A stretch of DNA of 64,000 nucleotides from an uncultured Cedecea sp. (GTDB taxonomy: Bacteria; Pseudomonadota; Gammaproteobacteria; Enterobacterales; Enterobacteriaceae). The DNA lies in contig NZ_CANMLV010000016.1 in NCBI RefSeq assembly GCF_947498825.1, positions 1 through 64,000 on the forward strand, given 5' to 3'. Both the position numbers and the translations under genes were made by a program. Under the pieces are notes generated by a model. That model worked only from the letters and a program-made list of their open reading frames with translations, searched no databases and was not told where the DNA came from. Below are positions 60,792 through 64,000 of the stretch, one piece after another; within the stretch, counting starts at the first letter, position 1; each line of letters opens with the position of its first letter.

Positions 60792-61580
60792 ATGAGAAAT
60801 GGAGTTCTTGTGCTTAAGCCCTGTATCCTGGTATTTGCCACACTAATGGCATTATGTTCTCTGACATACGCAAATATGCGTGCGCCGATGCGCATTGATT
60901 ATGCTCCTTCCTTTTCTTTGAATGCGCCGAAAGCCAGTCAGCTTATCGTAGAGAGAGAAAAGCTGAATATCGATTGCAACTATCAATATTGCGACGTGCA
61001 GGCGGTTTACTTTATTCACTCAGAGGTATCGGAAGAGCTGGCATTTGTGTTTGTTTTGCCAGAAAACACTCCCGTTGAGGTAAGAGTGACCGGGGCCCTG
61101 CGGCCGAGCAAGGTAACACAGGATAAATCGCAAACCTGGATATTGCCGGAATGGCATTCCCGGCCCCTGCCACTGTATCAGGCCGCATTTAGCGGGAGCG
61201 TAAGAACGGGTATGAATATTATTAATATTAAATATCGCCAGTCGTTAACCATTCTGGAAAGAAGCTATGGTTACTTTACTGCCAGTCGCTCAATTGAACA
61301 ATTTACCTACCAACTGGGGCCATTAAAAGAGTGGACGCTTGCGGATAATTTTTCACTGCAAGTGACGTTATCTTCTTTACGTCAACGCCCAGACCGCGAC
61401 GGTGGCTGGAGTCTTATGAAATCGCGAGCCATCAGTTGTTTAACGGCCGGTCAGATTCTGGAAAATGACCGCGATCACCTGAATCTGACGCTAACCTTCG
61501 GAAAAAATTTTCCGGATACGCTGGTGTGTCAGGCAGGGGATAGCGATCTGCTGGACAGTACGGAAGAGTCGACAGGCTAA
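60792..61580 (+). CDS. exported protein of unknown function upstream of malS
   Basis: A 262-residue protein with a signal peptide (residues 1 to about 28, cleavage near YANM). The mature part has four Cys, including CNYQYC near residue 60, which could form disulfides, and is rich in beta-strand-like stretches. I do not recognise the family. It is 116 bp before malS on the same strand. The pairing suggests an envelope location but gives no function. Confidence 0.75.
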   Translation: MRNGVLVLKPCILVFATLMALCSLTYANMRAPMRIDYAPSFSLNAPKASQLIVEREKLNIDCNYQYCDVQAVYFIHSEVSEELAFVFVLPENTPVEVRVTGALRPSKVTQDKSQTWILPEWHSRPLPLYQAAFSGSVRTGMNIINIKYRQSLTILERSYGYFTASRSIEQFTYQLGPLKEWTLADNFSLQVTLSSLRQRPDRDGGWSLMKSRAISCLTAGQILENDRDHLNLTLTFGKNFPDTLVCQAGDSDLLDSTEESTG

Positions 61581-61696
61581 CGCGTGACTTGGCTCACTCA
61601 TCCCTTTTAATCCTCCCTGGAAAACAACCGGCAGGATGAGTTCATTACCCCAGGATACGGGCAAACTGAGTAAAATACCCTTCACAGGATCGCTCA

Positions 61697-63724
61697 ATGA
61701 AACTCACTGTGCTTGCGTCATTACTTTTACCCGGAATGGCTTTTGCCGGCTGGACTAGCGCTGATTTCCCTGCTTTTACTGAACAAGACACTGGTCGATT
61801 TAGCAGCCAAAATGAGGTTGCAAAAGGCACTCATCCGCTACGGGTACATTTAGACCAGCAGTGCTGGCAGCCCGCCGCCACAATTAAGCTCAACCAGGTT
61901 CTTTCGCTGGAACCCTGTCGCGATGCCGCACCACAATGGCGAGTATTTCGCGATGGTCGCTATATCCTGGAGATTGATACCCGATCAGGAACGCCAACTC
62001 TGATTGTCTCTCTGGAAGATAAACCGCTTGTAGCGGCGACACCACAACTTAAGCAATGCCCTGAATGGGATGGCAAGCCGCTGACAATTGATGTCAGCCA
62101 CTCTTTTGCCGAAGGGGAGAAAATCCGCGATTTCTACAGCGGTAATATTGTCAGCGTAAGCGATGGCAAAATTACCTTGAAACCTGCGCCTGACAGTAAT
62201 GGCTTACTGTTACTCGAGCCTGCCCGGACCCAAAACATTGCGCCGTTTAACTGGCACAACGCGACGGTGTATTTTGTTCTGACGGACCGTTTTGTGAATG
62301 GAAACCTGGATAATGACCATAGCTATGGTCGTCAGAAAGACGGTATGCAGGAAATCGGTACCTTCCATGGCGGTGATTTACAGGGCTTAACCAGTAAACT
62401 TGATTATCTGCAACAGCTTGGCGTTAATGCTCTGTGGATAAGCTCCCCGCTGGAACAAATTCATGGCTGGATTGGGGGAGGTACTAAAGGTGATTTTCCG
62501 CATTACGGCTATCACGGATATTACACCCAGGACTGGACTCGGCTGGATGCGAATATGGGGACCACGGACGATTTGCGTCGTCTGGTCGACGAAGCGCATA
62601 AGCGTGGTATCCGTATTTTGTTTGATGTGGTGATGAACCATACCGGTTATGCAACCTTGGCGGATATGCAGGAGTTTCAGTTTGGTGCGCTGTACCTTCA
62701 GGGTGATGAACTGAAAAAAATATTCGGTGAACGCTGGACGGACTGGAAGCCCGGCAAGGGACAGAGCTGGCACAGCTTTAACGACTATATTAATTTTGTT
62801 GATAAAGACGGATGGGAAAAGTGGTGGGGTAAAAAATGGATCCGCACCGATATCGGTGATTACAACAGCCCGGGTTTTGACGATTTAACCCTGTCTCTGG
62901 CTTTTTTACCTGATCTGAAAACGGAGTCTACAGAACCATCTGGTTTGCCTAATTTCTATCGCCATAAGCCAGACACCATGGCAAAAGAAATCCCCGGCTA
63001 TACCCCTCGGGATTATCTGACTCACTGGCTGAGTCAGTGGGTGCGCGAGTATGGTATCGATGGCTTTCGCGTTGATACAGCTAAGCACGTGGAGCAAGCT
63101 GCCTGGCAGCAATTAAAAAACCAGGCAACAGAAGCCCTGGTGGAATGGAAGAAGGCCCATCCTGACAAGGCGCTGGATAACGCCCCCTTCTGGATGACAG
63201 GGGAAGCTTGGGGGCATGGCGTGATGCAGAGCCATTACTATCGCCACGGCTTTGACGCGATGCTGAATTTTGATTACCAGGACCAAGCGGCAAAAGCGGT
63301 AAACTGTCTGTCCGATATGGATCTTACCTGGCAGCAAATGGCAGAAAAATTGCAAGATTTTAATGCCCTGAGTTATCTCTCCTCACACGATACCCGCTTG
63401 TTCCGGGAAGGGGGACGTTCTGCGGCTGAGTTGCTGTTGTTAGCGCCAGGGGCGGTGCAAATATTTTACGGCGATGAATCTTCCCGGCCATTTGGCCCAA
63501 CGGGGTCCGATCCGCTACAGGGAACGCGTTCGGATATGAACTGGCAGGATATCACTGGTAAAGCTGTGAGTAGCGTTGCTCACTGGCAGAAGCTGGGACA
63601 ATTTCGTGCCCGACATCCGGCAATAGGTATGGGAAAACAAACCCAGCTCTCGCTGCCAGAAGGCTACGGTTTTATCCGTGAGACAGATAATGACAAAGTG
63701 ATAGTTGTGTGGGCGGGCCAGTAG
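61697..63724 (+). CDS. malS: periplasmic alpha-amylase MalS
   Basis: Endo-acting alpha-amylase that cuts long maltodextrins in the periplasm. The 675-residue protein has a signal peptide ending near residue 17 (AFA), an N-terminal extension with a Cys-rich part (DQQCWQPA), and a GH13 domain with ILFDVVMNHTGY, DGFRVDTAKHVE (nucleophile Asp), MTGEAWGHGVM (acid/base Glu) and SSHDTRLF. Length equals E. coli MalS (676). The E. coli gene is elsewhere in that genome, so this location is specific to this lineage. Confidence 0.96.
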   Translation: MKLTVLASLLLPGMAFAGWTSADFPAFTEQDTGRFSSQNEVAKGTHPLRVHLDQQCWQPAATIKLNQVLSLEPCRDAAPQWRVFRDGRYILEIDTRSGTPTLIVSLEDKPLVAATPQLKQCPEWDGKPLTIDVSHSFAEGEKIRDFYSGNIVSVSDGKITLKPAPDSNGLLLLEPARTQNIAPFNWHNATVYFVLTDRFVNGNLDNDHSYGRQKDGMQEIGTFHGGDLQGLTSKLDYLQQLGVNALWISSPLEQIHGWIGGGTKGDFPHYGYHGYYTQDWTRLDANMGTTDDLRRLVDEAHKRGIRILFDVVMNHTGYATLADMQEFQFGALYLQGDELKKIFGERWTDWKPGKGQSWHSFNDYINFVDKDGWEKWWGKKWIRTDIGDYNSPGFDDLTLSLAFLPDLKTESTEPSGLPNFYRHKPDTMAKEIPGYTPRDYLTHWLSQWVREYGIDGFRVDTAKHVEQAAWQQLKNQATEALVEWKKAHPDKALDNAPFWMTGEAWGHGVMQSHYYRHGFDAMLNFDYQDQAAKAVNCLSDMDLTWQQMAEKLQDFNALSYLSSHDTRLFREGGRSAAELLLLAPGAVQIFYGDESSRPFGPTGSDPLQGTRSDMNWQDITGKAVSSVAHWQKLGQFRARHPAIGMGKQTQLSLPEGYGFIRETDNDKVIVVWAGQ

Positions 63725-63940
63725 TCACTGGCTGACGAATAGCTCCTCTGGATATCAGGGGAGCCAATATTTATTTTTCTATCTTTCTATTTTTATACTT
63801 TCCTCACTGTTATGAAAAAACGCCTGTATTTTCCGTATCACAATATCGTTTAAATCAAAAAGTAATCAAATTATGCCTCCTATAGTGGATTTATGTGAGC
63901 TAGGACGACGGTTTATTTAAAACTCTAAAAGGGGCTAGTT
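63725..63940. promoter_or_regulatory. malS-dcuB gap
   Basis: AT-rich region of 216 bp with no gene. It should hold the dcuB promoter. ATCAA half-sites (AAATCAAAAAGTAATCAAAT near 63853) are visible, but no full FNR box. AAAAGGGGCTAGTT precedes the dcuB ATG. Confidence 0.5.
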
Positions 63941-64000
63941 ATGGATTTTTTTATCCAGCTTATTGTCGTGTTGATCTGTCTGTTTTACGGGGCCAGGAAG
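63941..64000 (+). CDS. dcuB: anaerobic C4-dicarboxylate transporter, DcuB-like (5' end only)
   Basis: The 20 codons before the window edge read [20 protein letters not shown], nearly the N-terminus of E. coli DcuB ([20 protein letters not shown]). DcuB exchanges fumarate for succinate during anaerobic respiration. DcuA begins differently, so DcuB is the better call. Only the first transmembrane helix is in view. Confidence 0.8.
   Translation, partial: [20 protein letters not shown]

Noticed and set aside
63845..63875. FNR box before dcuB
   Set aside because: ATCAA half-sites are present but the TTGAT half at the right spacing is missing.

Overview
The window is chromosomal DNA from a gamma-proteobacterium of the order Enterobacterales. 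Gene order and protein sequences follow the E. coli segment from the mltA/metZ end through csd, gcvA, sda, csrB, barA, relA, pyrG-eno and the cys genes to rpoS-mutS. Several differences place it outside the Escherichia/Salmonella core: a ramA-ramR pair beside yqcA, a decayed rlmD, a 262-bp truD-surE gap, and malS next to a dcuB-like gene after mutS. I cannot name genus or species from the sequence alone.

Layout. 1-72: an initiator tRNA cut by the window edge. 0.3-15.5 kb: cell-wall turnover (mltA), tRNA modification and sulfur relay (tcdA, csdE, csdA), the GcvB sRNA with its divergent regulator gcvA, rRNA methylation (rlmM), a flap endonuclease (xni), an aminotransferase, the serine uptake and deamination pair sdaC-sdaB behind a consensus FNR box, ppnN, queF and syd. 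15.5-26 kb: the CsrB regulatory RNA with an upstream UvrY-type box, yqcC-truC-yqcA, ramA/ramR with an operator overlapping the ramA promoter, barA, a decayed rlmD, relA and mazG. BarA is the kinase that drives csrB through UvrY, so both ends of that circuit lie here. 26-35 kb: pyrG, eno, queE, queD, cysJIH. 35-49 kb: iap (with altered catalytic positions), cysDNC, ygbE, ftsB, ispD, ispF, truD, surE, pcm, nlpD, rpoS and mutS.

From about 49.3 to 60.7 kb the conserved order breaks into an accessory region. An AT-rich block (50.3-55.4 kb) encodes, all on the minus strand, a broken MFS exporter, a LysR regulator, a Gfo/Idh/MocA oxidoreductase, a DegT/StrS-type PLP aminotransferase, a Nudix hydrolase and an inositol-monophosphatase-type phosphatase. 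The oxidoreductase, sugar aminotransferase and phosphatase together suggest a small amino-sugar or aminocyclitol pathway. The block is bracketed by remnants of two different IS3-family elements. Next come two diverged copies of a small-protein gene that each converge on a decayed fic gene, a frameshifted tyrosine integrase, a multi-pass membrane protein with a PH-like tail, and an orphan protein with a possible PD-(D/E)XK motif.

The window ends with an exported protein of unknown function, the periplasmic alpha-amylase malS and the first 20 codons of a dcuB-like C4-dicarboxylate carrier.
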